Source: Spinacia oleracea | Taxonomy: Eukaryota > Streptophyta > Magnoliopsida > Caryophyllales > Amaranthaceae | Length of the DNA: 64,000 nt | Assembly (NCBI RefSeq): GCF_020520425.1 | Contig: NC_079492.1 | Coordinates: 142,108,361 to 142,172,360, forward strand | Reading direction: 5' to 3' | The notes under the pieces: model-generated | Told to the model about the DNA's origin: nothing | Database searches by the model: none | Seen by the model: only the letters and a program-made list of their open reading frames with translations | In this document: positions 23,701 to 36,139 of the stretch, piece by piece | How the letters are laid out: each line of letters starts with the position of its first letter | Position numbering within the stretch: position 1 is the first letter of the stretch | Made by a program: the position numbers and the translations under genes

Positions 23701-25831
23701 CTTTGAATAAAAATGTGCTAGAAGTCTACAACGATTACAGCCCTGCAGAGATTCTGCCTTAGTGTTGTGGGGTGGGGGGGGGGGGTGTCAAATGTAAGCA
23801 AAGCTTTGCTTACATCTGTGTTTAATAGTCTAGTAATGAGAGATATCCTGAACGACTACCCTTGACTGTGGTAGGGGTTGGGTTTTTTCAGCCCCTCCTG
23901 TATAAATTGTATGAAGATTGGAGAATAAAATGAAGTTTGGTGCTTCAGAACTTATCAATCTATTAGTTGGTCTGGGAACAACGGGATATGCCTTGAGATG
24001 AGTGAATACAAGCCAGTTTGAGAAAGGACCTTCTGCAAATTTGGTTGTCATTTGTAGTTTTTTCATTAATTATACCCGTGTGCCGATGTTTTGACCCCGA
24101 CAACTAAAAGTCTCTACGACTGCAGGTTTTGACCAAAGTTCAGGCTGATAGCTCTCTGGAAACTGGAAATAACGATGGAAATAGGTATGTATTAGGATCT
24201 GTTAATCTGTCTCCAAAATCGTACAAGTAGTGTTTTGATGAGGATCTGCACATTGCTGCGTCTTTATATCAGTCTGATGGTTGATAAACTGAAAATCTTT
24301 GCAGTTAGTACAGACGCTCATCATGTGAAATAATTTGGAACCTGTTTTCCCACCTTTTTCAGATTGTTCTCTCAGCTGTCGGTTTTGTTTTGCGTTTTCT
24401 GTTAATAATGAATAATTCACATGTCCATACTCAATTATCATGTATCATTTTTCATGCTACTGAATATGCAATCACATCACAAGCTTATTTGTTAAGGGTG
24501 ACTTAACTATTCCATTCTGTGTATTGAGCTTGCAATATTGTTCTGGACCAGAGGTCTCACATTGGTTTGATTTTTCTGTGTACAGGAGTGACTCTGTGGA
24601 TGTCCCAAAAGTGGCTGCACGCCAAGTTGTACATAGTTTCAAAGCTCGGCCTCTTGATAGGAAGGTAATGGAATGGTGCTTTGTCATTAAAGATAATTTT
24701 TTTTTGTGGGAGTCATTAAAGATACTGATTACTTTGAATACTCTGATCATGGAAGCAGCTATCCCCATAATCTTTTTAAACTTTTCAGATTAGTCACCAT
24801 GCATATATGAGCTAGCTTTCTTTACAATCCAACTTATCCCTTTCAAAACGAAATTTGAACTGGTTCATAGAAATACTGCTGAATGCTGTTTACATTGTCT
24901 GGATGCAGATATTGACAAGTAGAGGAGACCTAGGTGTTTTCAGAAATAATAAGCGTGATGTTACAGTTCCTAAGGTAGTAACTCCGTAGTAGGGCATATC
25001 TCATAATCTTGATTTGGTTCAAGTATGTATTGTTATGAAGCACAATATTGTTTTTTTTTTCTCTCTAGGAGTTTGAGTTTCATACAGCAAAGAGGACTCA
25101 GCCAAATCTCCCAACAGAGCTTTTCAGCAAGGTGTTTTTCTCTTTCTGGCTTTTTGGTAGAATATCTATTTTCATTTTGCATTTATATAGTGCCTCCTCT
25201 AGACTATAACAGTATTATCAATCTGTTACTTATATTGTCTCCTTGTACACTTTGCAGCTCTCACTTGCTGGTGAACCCCGTCCAAAAAACTGTGCACAAA
25301 TTGACGTACCCCAAAGAACATCAATTCCTGCAAAGGTTCCGTCTTAAACATAAAAATTTAAGCATTTTTCTCGTAATCCTGGAATCTTCCTGACTTTTCA
25401 CTTCTTGCTTTAAGGGATCAAAAGAAAACAGATGGGAACCTTGTCAAAAGAATAATCAAAATGTAAGTAAACATTCTCTCTTGTTGCAAATGGCTTTTTT
25501 GATCCATTGTTTTTGTTATACGACAATCTTTTGCTAGTTTAAATTAGCTGAAGTTTAGATTGCATATATCTCATAAGCTGCTTTATACAGATAACCCATC
25601 AGGCAAAAGGAAAACAAGACACTCATAATGGAAAGGACAGATTAACTGTTACTAATAGAAGGATTGGTGAAGTCAATCCTCGAAATGGCACGAGCAGGTG
25701 CGTTTACGTCCTAAATTAGGTGGGTGCTTTGTTTTCAAACTATATATGATTATGTGTTTATCATGAGTTTTTTTTTGTTTTTTTTTTTTTGGCATTGTAG
25801 GACTTTAGGTAGCTGCAGACAACAACATTAG
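17714..25831 (+). CDS. TPX2-family microtubule-associated protein (TPXL type)
   Basis: Eighteen exons join in one frame to 522 residues: 17714-17891, 18994-19140, 20125-20208, 20840-21008, 21169-21259, 21726-21776, 22399-22496, 22665-22740, 22821-22883, 23004-23084, 24126-24184, 24586-24664, 24909-24974, 25069-25131, 25258-25335, 25415-25462, 25591-25697, 25801-25831. All have GT-AG borders. TPX2 proteins bind spindle microtubules and activate Aurora kinase. The N-terminal motif DFDYEFDATRFFDF (21-34) is the family's Aurora-binding-like signature. Later blocks are ASQLARQNQQHQ, TIPREPDFATAHRAERF and two basic repeats, FKARPFTRK (about 289-297) and FKARPLDRK (about 384-392), each followed by IL. 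The length fits the short plant TPX2-like proteins (At4g22860 type). I chose ATG 17714 over the in-frame ATG at 17603, whose extra 37 residues are not family-like. Upstream MSA and telo-box motifs suggest G2/M expression. The gene is convergent with SLAC1. Confidence 0.85.
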
Positions 25832-26360
25832 CACATACTTTCCATCTTAGAATAGTCCTAAGATCCAAGATGTATAGATGCCTGTAGATGAAGTTTATAC
25901 CAGAACCGAGGAATCGGTTTCACAACAACAGATGCAGGAAAAAGGTTTAGCCTTTCGAGTTCCTACACTAAATTTAACCATGCTTTGTACAGAATTGTGC
26001 ACCTCCTCTTTTCCCTACAGCCATAGATTATTAATCCAATACTTGTTTATTAGGAGGTGATACAGTAATGTACTTAAACAAAAGGAACAAATTAATTCTC
26101 ATCAAGGAAAATTTATGCTTATAATTCTTGACCTTTTTCGTATTAAGATGCTTTTCTATTACTTCAGTCTCTGCACATTCGCAAAAGCTTATAGCTGCAC
26201 AGCATTGCGGCCGGGTTTATAGAACAGGGATCTACATGTAGCATTCATACAAGCATGATACAGAATCTGGCACAATTTACCCCAGTATTGGAAATCATGC
26301 CATAAGTACAATTTGACTTTTTACATAAATAATCAAGATCAAAATATCAAAATCTGGTGT
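25832..26360. other. Convergent intergenic region (TPX2-like / SLAC1)
   Basis: 529 bp between opposing stop codons, presumably the two 3'UTRs. An open frame at 25878-26060 has no recognisable features. Confidence 0.5.
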
Positions 26361-28541
26361 TTAGTTTTCATTGTTACTCTTAGTCATATTCGAAACCAGT
26401 GAAAGAGGAGACTGTTTTGTCCATCGCCTTATACCATTAGATTTTTTCGAAGATTTCTTGATATTTTCTTTGCCTTGTTTCCTCTTTGCTATGGCGATGG
26501 CAAGATCATTCGGGAACAAAGTTTTCCAGACAAAGCCGTGTAAAAGGGTTGATACGAATAGAATGGCCACCATTGTTGTAGACATAAATGAGAGAGATAA
26601 AGCTAGGCCCTTGCTTCCTACTGAGGGAGCCTGCTCTGCATACTTGATTGTAGCGATCGATGCGGTGGTCATTGGGAAAGTGTATGACCACCATGATACT
26701 GAAAACCTGAACAAGAAACAGAACAGAGGATTACATCAAATTGATTCAGAACTTCAAAATCTATAAACTGCTTAAACCACACAACAAAATTAGACTATGT
26801 TCTTTTCAACTTATTCTTATTGTTTATTAGATCAGACCAGACTAGAAAAAACAAAAACTACTCACATGAAACTACCAGACCAGACAAAAAACTAGATGAA
26901 TCAGGTCAGACAGGAAAAATCAGACCAGACTATACAAACCAAAAGCCAGTCACAGAAAACAATCAGACTAGACCAGACTAGATAAATCAGAGTGACCAGG
27001 TGGAGAGAATAATAGTTTAATATTGCTTGTAAACGTGTTTTCTGTACGTATTAGTAAAACTTCAATGAGAGGTTACCTGAATCCGGTGAAGAAGTTGGGT
27101 CGAACGACAAGCGAGATATAGAGAAACAAGGCAATGAAGAAGCAAGTCCTTGATAAGCCATCAAACTCACCATAGATAGACTCCCATGCAATACTTGCTG
27201 CAGCTGGTGTTGCAATAAACATGCAGTAAACAGGGTGCAGCTCCTTAGGCAATGTTTCACTTGTAGGCAATCTTTGATAAAGAGTAACAAACACCACAAG
27301 ATAATGCGCGAAACCAACTGCCCATAGAAACTTTGCAGGCTCTTTCCACCCCACCCTAGCACCTAAAATGGCACCAACAAAGTTGCCAACAACTGATAGA
27401 TGTGAAGATGGGTTAGCCACCATGCTTAAACGCCGTTTGCCCCCTGAAAGCCATTGACCGTAGATCTTAAGCTCGAGGATGAACGTTGGTATGGCAAAAA
27501 CACAGAAAACAGCAGGGTGAAGGGTGTTTGGTGCTATTGCTGGTGGGACCCCTATGGCCATAAACATGGCTACAATCCATGGAGCAAAGAAGAAGTTAAC
27601 TCTAACAGGATGGAAGTATTCTCTTTTGATTGCTTCAAAGTAGAAAATGCATTTGAGTATGTAAGTGAAACACACCATTAGAAGAATGATTAGGGCTAGG
27701 ATCCATAGTACAAGGTTTATGTAAGGGGTTACTTTGAGGAACTTCATTGCCGGGCTGATTGATAGCGCCTTCCATAGGATGGATTGACTGCTTAAGCCAA
27801 GGCATATACCGAAACAACCAATTGGGAATCGGAGTAGGAATGGCCATGTCTCGTCTTTGGGTAGAAGTATGTCCTCAAAGTCCTGAAAATATTACATATA
27901 AAATTCATTCTCATTACCACAATTTATTATCAGCTACCTTGTATAGACAGTGAGACACTAAATGAAGACACCACAACACCTACTCGAGAAAAGCTTAAAC
28001 TCGATGTTAGTTAAGTTTAACTCGAGACCCTAACCCTTTGTCAACCCTAGACCTCAAACGAGTATGCACTGAAGGCTTTAAATCAACTAGTAGTGGCTTT
28101 TGAGATGGCCAAGACGTACATATATGGACGTGTTTAAGTGTCCGAACATGTAAGGGACGTACCTATGAAACATACAACCTAAATAGTAGCTTGAACAACG
28201 ATATGTTAAGAATCAGAACTCGAAAAGTCGTGATTTTTGTGGAGGTATAAAAAAACTTTAAAAACCAATGGCATACATTGAGGTGATTCTTCCAGGGTAT
28301 AATTCCACTTCTTCCAAAGAAATCATATTTTTTTTCAAAGGCGATTTCTTAAAAGAAGTGAATTTATCCTTAAAAGAATTATTTGCCCAATATCATACAA
28401 CAAAGTAACATGTGTAACAAACTAACAATACCTTCACTTGGTCAAGCTCAGGACCTCTGAGAGCAGCAAAGTATCTCCCTGCAGGAACAGAATCATCTCC
28501 CCCTTGAGTTCCATTATTATTATTAACATTATTATTGTTAA

Positions 28542-28572
<31 letters not shown>

Positions 28573-29043
28573 GTTGTTATTATTATTAATCTTCGGATTA
28601 TGATCTGTCTCACTATTAGCTTCCTTTCTCAAGGGCAACAAAGAATTTTGCTTAGAAAGAGTAGATTTAGTTCTAAACATGCTAAAATCTCCCTTCTTTG
28701 TTTCCCCAACAACAGCTCCACTACTTCGTGCACCAAACCCTCCAAGACTTCTCCCACTCCTACTAAGAGAAACTCTTTCATTTCTTTGTTTCCCTTTTAA
28801 AACAGAGAATCCTGTTTCGAGGGATACTTGTCTACTTAGGCTACTCTTGTTTCCTGTCCTTCTTTCTGCTTCTTGAGCCTTGCTCCATCGTTTCTCCGTT
28901 CTCTGTGTTTTTGTTGTTGTTGGTGTTGGTGTTGTTGTTGTTGTTGTTAGATTCGTCGTTTCTTCATCTTCTTCTGAGATTACTTCTTGTATATCAATCA
29001 AATGAGTGTTGGTAGGTCTAGGAGGGGGTGGAGGTTTGTCCAT
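26361..29043 (-). CDS. SLAC1: SLAC1 slow anion channel of guard cells
   Basis: Three exons (29043-28432, 27882-27077, 26706-26361) give 587 residues; Arabidopsis SLAC1 has about 556. SLAC1 is the S-type chloride/nitrate channel of the guard-cell plasma membrane that drives stomatal closure under ABA, CO2 and ozone. The C-terminal two thirds hold the ten-helix TehA-like channel, with WPFLLRFPIGCFGICLGLSS, YFHPVRVNFFFAPW, ANPSSHLSVVGNFVGAIL and WWSYTFPMTTASIATIKYAE nearly as in Arabidopsis. The N-tail keeps the kinase sites RQVSLETGFSVL (Ser74, like Arabidopsis Ser59) and RTKSTLSKQNSLL (Ser127 and Ser134, like Ser113 and Ser120). Odd: a long Asn run (about 153-177) from an AAT microsatellite sits between these sites and the channel. 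Introns 1 and 2 hold a foldback and a MITE. It is convergent with the TPX2-like gene. Confidence 0.95.
26797..27011. repeat. MITE of the AGACCAGA family in SLAC1 intron 2
   Basis: It begins ATGTTCTTTTCAACTTATTC and ends near GGTGGAGAGAAT, with many AGACCAGAC-like words inside. It lies wholly within the 370-bp intron 26707-27076. Relatives are at 34691-34819, 60097-60420 and 61581-61713. Confidence 0.65.
28295..28368. repeat. Foldback element in SLAC1 intron 1
   Basis: Arms 28295-28324 and 28342-28368 can pair imperfectly. The arm words CACTTCTTCCAAAGAAATC and GATTTCTTAAAAGAAGTG resemble those of the foldback at 5626-5736, so both may belong to one dispersed family. Confidence 0.5.
28513..28590 (-). 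repeat. Coding AAT microsatellite of SLAC1
   Basis: Repeated AAT codons (ATT on the plus strand), interrupted by a few GTT and AAC codons, encode the Asn-rich stretch of the SLAC1 N-tail. The count is likely to vary between individuals. Confidence 0.85.
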
Positions 29044-30962
29044 TGCAGTAATAAAATGTTACAAAATTGTTGTTTGATATATCCTTATTATAATGTAGTA
29101 TGTGAATTACTTGTTTGATAATGTGAATTCAAGCAAAAGTTTTGGTTTTTTTTGTTGTTGTTGTTGTTGCAAAGATCGAAAATGTAGGTTTTAAAGTGTG
29201 AAGAAGAAGATCACGAGAAAATGGAGTAAAAAAGTTGGATCAAATTGTGTAAGATGAAATGTGAACCATTTGTTTTTGGTTATGGGTAGAAGAAAATTTT
29301 GTAGGGTTTGGAAGATTTCCTCGTGAAGTTTAAGCGTGTAGAAGATTTAATGGTGCCAACTTTAAAAGTTTAAAAGGTTGTTTGTTGATGATCATTCAAT
29401 GAGGTTGATAAGAAACACCATAGAAGAGATTTCACGGGTTATTTGGCAGGCTTAATCATAAAATCAAGGTTGACAACAAATGATTTTTAGTTGAACTTAA
29501 AATCGCTCTTTTCGGTCTGAATCAAAATCCTCTGTCCCATTTTGTTCGTTCTAACAATAGAAAATATATAAATTTAGAAATGGGTTGTTTATTTTCTTTC
29601 AATTCTTAGTGTTTGAGAATTTTGTGTTTTTTTTAATTGGTTAGGATTTTGAGAGTTCGAACAACTTTTTTTATTTTTTTATTACGCAGTATAAATACAA
29701 GGAAATAATCCATTTTATTTAGAAGTAAACCATACTAATACGGAGTATGTGTTTTATGCTACATACTCTGTATAATGGGTTGAGTATTTATTCGAATGTG
29801 CAACGAAAAAGACTCCTTCATATATATGTTCTTTGGATTCTACATTCTAGGGACTTGTAGAGTTATAGACAATGTTTATTTGGATGGTACATGAAGTATA
29901 TATATAAAGTAAATGTCTCAGATTTGTTTAGTTGATATCATGAAAATTGCAATTTATGAAAGTTTTGAGTGACCAAGGAAGTTTCTCATGTCATATGACA
30001 TATGGGAGTTTTCATTGTCTACATTTGCAAATTCACATAAATCTCCATTTCCTCGTTGTTGAAGGTCAACCAAACAAGGTCTTAAATCATATTTCCTCAA
30101 TTTCTTGATCAACTTATTACGAAGTAATTGTTTTCAAAGTTTACTGTGCGAAAATAATCAAAAATATCTTTAGATATACATCAAGAAGATTCAAACAAAA
30201 TCCCAAACAAGAATATGCAGTAGTCAATAATTGTGCAATGCATGAAATTGGTGAAATTATATCTTCATTAGTTTTAATTTAAAATGACCGATCTTGAAAA
30301 TATATATTATAGGCTTAGATTTAGTATAAAAATTGTAGGCGAGGGATATAAGGGAGTCGAGTAGTTCTTCCCAAATCCTAACTACAACTCTACAAGTGAC
30401 AAATGAGATCTTAGCTAGCATTAGTTGTGTAGAGTATAGATCACTTGCTCAACCAAGAATAAAACAAAAGTATATACGGAGTACGAAGTATCTGTTTAAT
30501 GATCAATGGAAGATAGATTCGACATTAATTAAATGATCCACTATACTTGGGAATATTTCCACACTATCTCAAATACTCTATTTAAGTTATACCATATCAA
30601 AATTTATTCAATAAATAATAATATTCCGATATTTTTAAAACTAATTTAATGGTAAAATGAGTTGAAGTCACGGAGGATATTGTTCGGATTGCAATCTTTA
30701 TCATCGAGCCAACCTGACCAGAGTTAGCGGACTATACACAATTAAAAAAGTAGGATTTAGTAAGAGAATCACCACACCTAAAGGCCCTAGGTGTTCCTAG
30801 AGCTTAAACATTCAACTTAATTAACCATGAAAAATATGATTTCATTTTCATTAAATCGAGCTTAGCTTGATAATCCAATAAGACAGGGTTTAACTTTTTT
30901 TTAAAGGTATGATAAAGAGCCCTATCGAATTCGAACCTCGCGTGCATTAATCGGTACGATTT

Positions 30963-31082
30963 AATATAGTTGTTAAGTTTAATTTGTAAACAATAATACA
31001 ACAATACAAGAATTAGCGGACTATATTCTACCAATATAGTTGTTATAGTTTAATTTGTAAACAATAATACAACAATACAAGT
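30963..31082. repeat. Tandem duplication, period about 71 bp
   Basis: A block containing TTTAATTTGTAAACAATAAT and the following ACAACAATACAAG occurs at about 30963-31011 and again at about 31034-31082, nearly identical. Confidence 0.7.
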
Positions 31083-31353
31083 ACTAGGTATGTAATAAAC
31101 CAAAGTTAGAATACAAAAGGATAAAGAAAATATAAAGACGGTGGAAGGAATAAGATGTGATCTGTAAAGACGGAAGAAGATCATGAGCCATTAAAAATAC
31201 GAGTATGAATAATATCGTAGAAAACGGGTTTCAGCATAATTGAAAGCCTTTTTTGACTCAGAACGTGGACACAAGTCAACCTAACACACTACTATTGTCA
31301 ATAACTCTATACTACTACACTGTCTATACTGTTTACTGATTTTGACACACTTA

Positions 31354-31685
31354 GGCTCTGTTTGGTTGGGTATAAAACATTTTCAATGTAAAATAATTTT
31401 CAAAATTAATTTTTCGTTGTTTGGTTTCATGTAAGAAAAAATATGAAATGAAAGCGAAAGTAAGCATGTAGTGAGAGTAGTATACAACAGAGATAAGGAA
31501 AAGGAAGAAAAATAAATTTCCATTCATTTTGAAGAGAAAATGGGTTTCCACTTTCTATCATTGGGGAGAGCAATTTTACTCATTGGGAAAATGTTTTTAC
31601 ACTCCTTTGCAAACCAAACAATGTAAAATTGAAAATATAGGAAAATTATTTTCCAGAAATGTTTTACGCTCTACTAAACGGAGCC
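31354..31685. repeat. Tourist-like (PIF/Harbinger) MITE
   Basis: 332 bp. The ends are GGCTCTGTTTGGTTGGG and the imperfect inverted CTCTACTAAACGGAGCC, flanked by direct TTA trinucleotides (31351-31353, 31686-31688), the usual target of this superfamily. Confidence 0.75.
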
Positions 31686-32034
31686 TTATATCGATATTAT
31701 TTACCATCTTGTGAATTGAGCATGAAAAACCGCATCTCATAATGGATATGCCAAAATCATTTCTTGACTACCCCTTATTGCGTTCACTAGCTCTTTTCGT
31801 ATTTTTGCGTCCAACTTGTACTTCAGATATTGCATACTCCGTAGGTAATACAATTACTTTAATTTAAGTTACTCACAAATGAGTACCATCAAAATATTGA
31901 TCCTTATGTAAATAATTTTTCTTATTTTATATTTTTAGATAAGTTAAGAAACAGTCTTGAGGAGAAAACTATCATAAGAATATAATTGTATGTGTCCCAA
32001 AACTAAATTTTAGTTTGTCAAATATAGAGAATAA

Positions 32035-32214
32035 GGCTCCGTTCTATTGGACTTATTTTGACTAAACTTATATTATCTGAACTTATCTGAACTTAACTGA
32101 ACAAACTTATTTGTGTGTGAAAATGTCTAAAAAAAACTTATTTTTGTTTAACTTATATTGTCTGAACTTATTTTATCTGAAATAAGTCAAAATAAGTCAA
32201 ACAGAACAGGACTC
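32035..32214. repeat. Small TIR repeat upstream of the translocator
   Basis: About 180 bp with terminal inverted repeats CTCCGTTCTATTGGACTTA and (reverse complement of the right end) GTCCTGTTCTGTTTGACTTA. The interior TGAACTTATC words link it to the element in the LRR kinase intron. It lies about 580 bp upstream of the translocator start codon. Confidence 0.6.
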
Positions 32215-32794
32215 TTAACTTTCGTTAATAGACCTCCACACCTAGCTTCGTAGTTTAACGACCCTGAAACAAAGTTACTTAGTCAACCATACACATCCTA
32301 ACAATTATGGTTCTCATAAATATCCATATCTTCGTACGTTTACTTATTTCAAAAATCAATCAGTGGGAAATTTCCCTAAATTCCTAAAATTTCCAAAATT
32401 ATTTAAAGATCTCCCCTTCCCAAAATTGGATTATACTTCGTACTAAAAAGTCTTCTACTTATTAATATTCACACTACATATTTATTTACACTAATCGTGC
32501 TAAATTACTCCCATAAAAGAGTGACGACTGTTTATAGACAAAGACAGATCACAATTCAATGTTTCAGATCAGATCATGAATTTCTTTCATTAAATTAATC
32601 ATTCCATTTTTTCTAAACACATTTATTTTTTACGAAAAAGACACCTTCATCTACAAGCCTTCATCACCGACGCTCAACACCCTTTTATCCTAATTCCCCC
32701 CAATCCAATCACTTCTCTCCACCTCACTTCCCCCCTCTCACTTTCTCTCTCCTCCCCCACTCTCTCTCAATACCCTCACCTTCCTCCACCACAA

Positions 32795-33886
32795 ATGGTG
32801 GTTGAACCTCCAACAAAATGGACTCCCCGCCGCAACAGCAACCCAAAATTCGACACCTCTCCCGACCAAATCCTCCTCGAAATCCCTCAAACACCCCCTT
32901 CCGACGCTCGAAACAACAACAACATTAACAGCCACCATCACCACCACCTCACTGCATCCTCCACCACCTCAATCGCCACCATTACAATAGTCCTAGCATG
33001 GTACTCCTCCAACATCGGCGTCCTCCTCTTAAACAAATACCTCCTAACCATTTACGGCTACCGTTACCCTATCTTCCTCACCACCCTCCACATGCTCGCT
33101 TGTTCAGTCTACTCCTCCTTCGCCGTCCACTCCCTCCGCCTTGTTCCGGCGCAAGTTATTCAATCTCGGAAACAACTCCTTAAAATCTTCTCCTTATCAA
33201 TCATCTTCTGCTTCTCCGTCGTCTGCGGTAACTCTTCGCTTAAATACATCCCCGTCTCGTTTAATCAAGCAATCGGCGCCACCACTCCGTTTTTCACCGC
33301 CATTTTTGCATTCGTAATCACGTGTAATAAAGAAGCGCCAATTGTTTACTTATCATTACTCCCGGTTGTTCTCGGCATTGTTCTGGCTTCGAATAGTGAA
33401 CCTCTGTTTCACTTATTCGGGTTCATCCTCTGTGTCGGGTCGACCGCGGGTCGGGCGTTGAAGTCAGTTGTTCAAGGGATTTTACTGAGCTCAGAATCGG
33501 AGAAGCTTAACTCGATGAACTTGTTGATGTATATGGCTCCCATGGCGGCCGGTGTTCTACTGCCGTTCTCGCTGTACATTGAAGGGAATGTTGCAGGGAT
33601 TACGATACGCAAAGCGAAAGAAGATTGGTTTATTGTCTTCCTTTTGGTTGGGAATGCGACGGTTGCTTACTTAGTGAATTTAACCAACTTTTTGGTGACG
33701 AAACATACGAGTCCGCTGACGTTGCAGGTGCTTGGAAATGCGAAAGCGGCGGTTGCGGCGGTGGTTTCGGTGTTGATATTTAGGAATCCGGTGACGGCGA
33801 TGGGAATGGTTGGTTTTGGAATAACAGTCATGGGTGTTGTGCTTTACACCCAAGCGAAAAGGAGATCTAAACTTACATCTCATTAA
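32795..33886 (+). CDS. Probable sugar-phosphate/phosphate translocator (At1g12500 type)
   Basis: A single intronless frame of 363 residues in the NST/TPT transporter family, drug/metabolite transporter fold. The first 50 residues are hydrophilic with [12 protein letters not shown], as in the At1g12500 group, and an Asn/His run. About ten membrane helices follow, from [20 protein letters not shown] to the C-terminus. Family blocks include [48 protein letters not shown] and [19 protein letters not shown]. The substrate is not established for this subgroup, and an endomembrane location is as likely as a plastid one. Its base composition is more GC-rich than its surroundings. The start codon is the first ATG after a pyrimidine-rich leader. 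It is divergent from SLAC1; the two are also near neighbours in Arabidopsis. Confidence 0.93.
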   Translation: MVVEPPTKWTPRRNSNPKFDTSPDQILLEIPQTPPSDARNNNNINSHHHHHLTASSTTSIATITIVLAWYSSNIGVLLLNKYLLTIYGYRYPIFLTTLHMLACSVYSSFAVHSLRLVPAQVIQSRKQLLKIFSLSIIFCFSVVCGNSSLKYIPVSFNQAIGATTPFFTAIFAFVITCNKEAPIVYLSLLPVVLGIVLASNSEPLFHLFGFILCVGSTAGRALKSVVQGILLSSESEKLNSMNLLMYMAPMAAGVLLPFSLYIEGNVAGITIRKAKEDWFIVFLLVGNATVAYLVNLTNFLVTKHTSPLTLQVLGNAKAAVAAVVSVLIFRNPVTAMGMVGFGITVMGVVLYTQAKRRSKLTSH

Positions 33887-36139
33887 TTCATTGATTTTTT
33901 TCTTTTTGGTAAATAAAGATATAAAATAAAAAAATTATATTCTTGTTACTAGGAGTTTTTTTAAAGGATTTTTTTTTTATTTCCATACTTAAATCATATT
34001 GTTTCGAATATTATATTGTGATTTTTTGCTGTTCTCCAAAGGGAGAAGCAACTTGTGACGAACAAGAAAGGAAAGGAAAGCTAAAGAAGATTCGATTAAT
34101 TTTTTTTATTTTTTTTTGTCAATTTTGTAATTTTTTTGTCAATTTTGTAATTTGGTTGGCTTGTAATTGTATAGACCAATAGTTAAAAGATAATGTTAGC
34201 CAAAAAGAAGAAGAATGAGAGTAATGTCTTATTTCTTTTTTCTCGTTTTCAATTCTTTAAGCACAATTCTTTTCCTTAATCTTATTTTTAGCATAATGAT
34301 TAATGAGCATAATTTTGGAAAAAATTAACTTGCTTTGGAATTATAATTATAATTTGGATGTTTGGCATAATAAAACCTAGACTATATTTTACGTTGATAA
34401 TTATTTATTGCCCCTAAAACATCATCAATTTATCATCGACTTTATTCTCCTACTTTGTTAATTTACTTTTTCCTTTAATAAGTTGTTATTATGAGCCCAC
34501 CAAACAAAGTGATAGTTGGGTGGACGAGACTAATGGCATTTGGGGCCTATGGCCAACTGGTAGATGGCAAAATCAATGTGAGTCTTAGTAGCTTATACCA
34601 AGTAGTTGCCATTGGTAGTGACTAGTGAGAGCATAATGATACACATATAACGCAATCAGGAAATTAAAGTGATTTCGGCGCCACTGCTTCTTGTTCTATT
34701 CGTCTAATTCTTATTGTTTATTAGACCAGATCATAAATCAAAAAACACTCACAGAAAATATTAACATCAGAGCAGGCAAGAAATTAGATCAATCAAACCA
34801 GAACAAGTAAAGAGAACGTCTTAATGTGCCAATATTATTTCCTTGATATTCTAGGTGCACTGAGTTGGTTGTTGGCCGGAAGTCAGGACGGTTCTAGTAG
34901 AGTCAAAAGGAATATTTTTTTTATGAGTTTAAAATTGGCGGGTAAATATATGTATGTGATTGTGGGTTAATAGTGGATAATGGATCAATAGACGAGCAAG
35001 GAAAATGTAAGAGAACGAAGCATGTGATTTTCACTTTATTTGCAAAGTATTTTCATTTACGAAAGTATTAGGCTATCATTTTTACCACGTAATGATCTTA
35101 GGTTAATAAAATTACTTCATATGCCCATTATAAGCTCAGCTTTAATAAAAAAAAAAAGGTCTTTTAACCTTGACTACAAGTCTACAATATAACCCTAAAA
35201 GGCTAAAACCATTGGGTTACACGCATTAACCGCTAACCAACATCAAAGCCCACTCTATATCAGACCAAAAGTTTCAAAACAGGGCTCCGGCTCATGGGTT
35301 CTTGTGCCTGACTGGATCAGATCGTCATGCCTAAAACTAATTTTATCAAATTTAGCATGTTTTATCGTGTCAGATTGAGTTGTGACGTGTCTTGTTGTGC
35401 TTTTTCCACACAAATATGCGGCCCATGGCCTACGACTTAGTTCTTGTGCCGATCTGGGTCGCCCGACCCACAGGCATCTTTAACGACCCTTAGTTCAAAG
35501 TTGAGACTAGTAGTTGGTAATTTTGGTAAAGCTTTAGCAGTGAAAAAGTAAAAATTAACTCCTAGAATCCTTGTATGGATTATTGGATGTGTAAATGGAA
35601 ACATACGAAAAGCTGTTGAAATCTGCATATCATTCACAAACCTAGTGAAGGTCCTGTAGGGCTGTAGTTCAGTACAAGTAAATAAGTAATGTACAGTACT
35701 CCAGTAGGCTATATCTTATTAAGGTTAAACCTTAAAAGCCTATGTTTGGGTTCAATTTGTCGGCAACCCCAACTAATTCATTAAAACTAAAAAACTTGAC
35801 GTTAACGTTAACGTCATGGGACTATTAATAGTCTACTACTGCGATCATGATTGCATGATTGCCAATTTCCCATGCCTCATTGTCTCTAATTAAACTTCTA
35901 TTCCTCCACTAATTTGTGTAAATTAAAGTTTAGATTTGTTTGGTTGTGAGTTAACTGATTCATTAAGGATCCTATTTAAAGCTAAAATTTAGAGTTGGAA
36001 AGATCTCACCCAAAATAACAACACAACAGGAACGAGACACGAAAAGGGGTTAGTGTTAACTGTTAAGGGTTTCTACCTTGATTAATTAAACGGGTCAACA
36101 CAATACGACATATTTAATTAAACGGGTCGGATTTGATAG
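33887..36139. other. Intergenic right of the translocator
   Basis: AT-rich, with one MITE of the AGACCAGA family (34691-34819). The stretch 35290-36135 contains degenerate words such as TTAATTAAACGGGTC, common in plant repeats. No gene is supported. Confidence 0.5.
34691..34819. repeat. Short MITE of the AGACCAGA family
   Basis: Begins TTGTTCTATTCGTCTAATTC, continues with the family words TTATTGTTTATTAGACCAGA and AAAACACTCACAGAAAA, and ends near AAGTAAAGAGAACG. Confidence 0.6.

Larger units (their letters stand above)
29044..32794. other. Intergenic between SLAC1 and sugar-phosphate translocator
   Basis: This is a divergent promoter region of 3.75 kb for two genes. It contains a 71-bp-period tandem duplication (about 30963-31082), a Tourist-like MITE (31354-31685) and a smaller TIR repeat (32035-32214). 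No other gene is supported. Confidence 0.55.
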
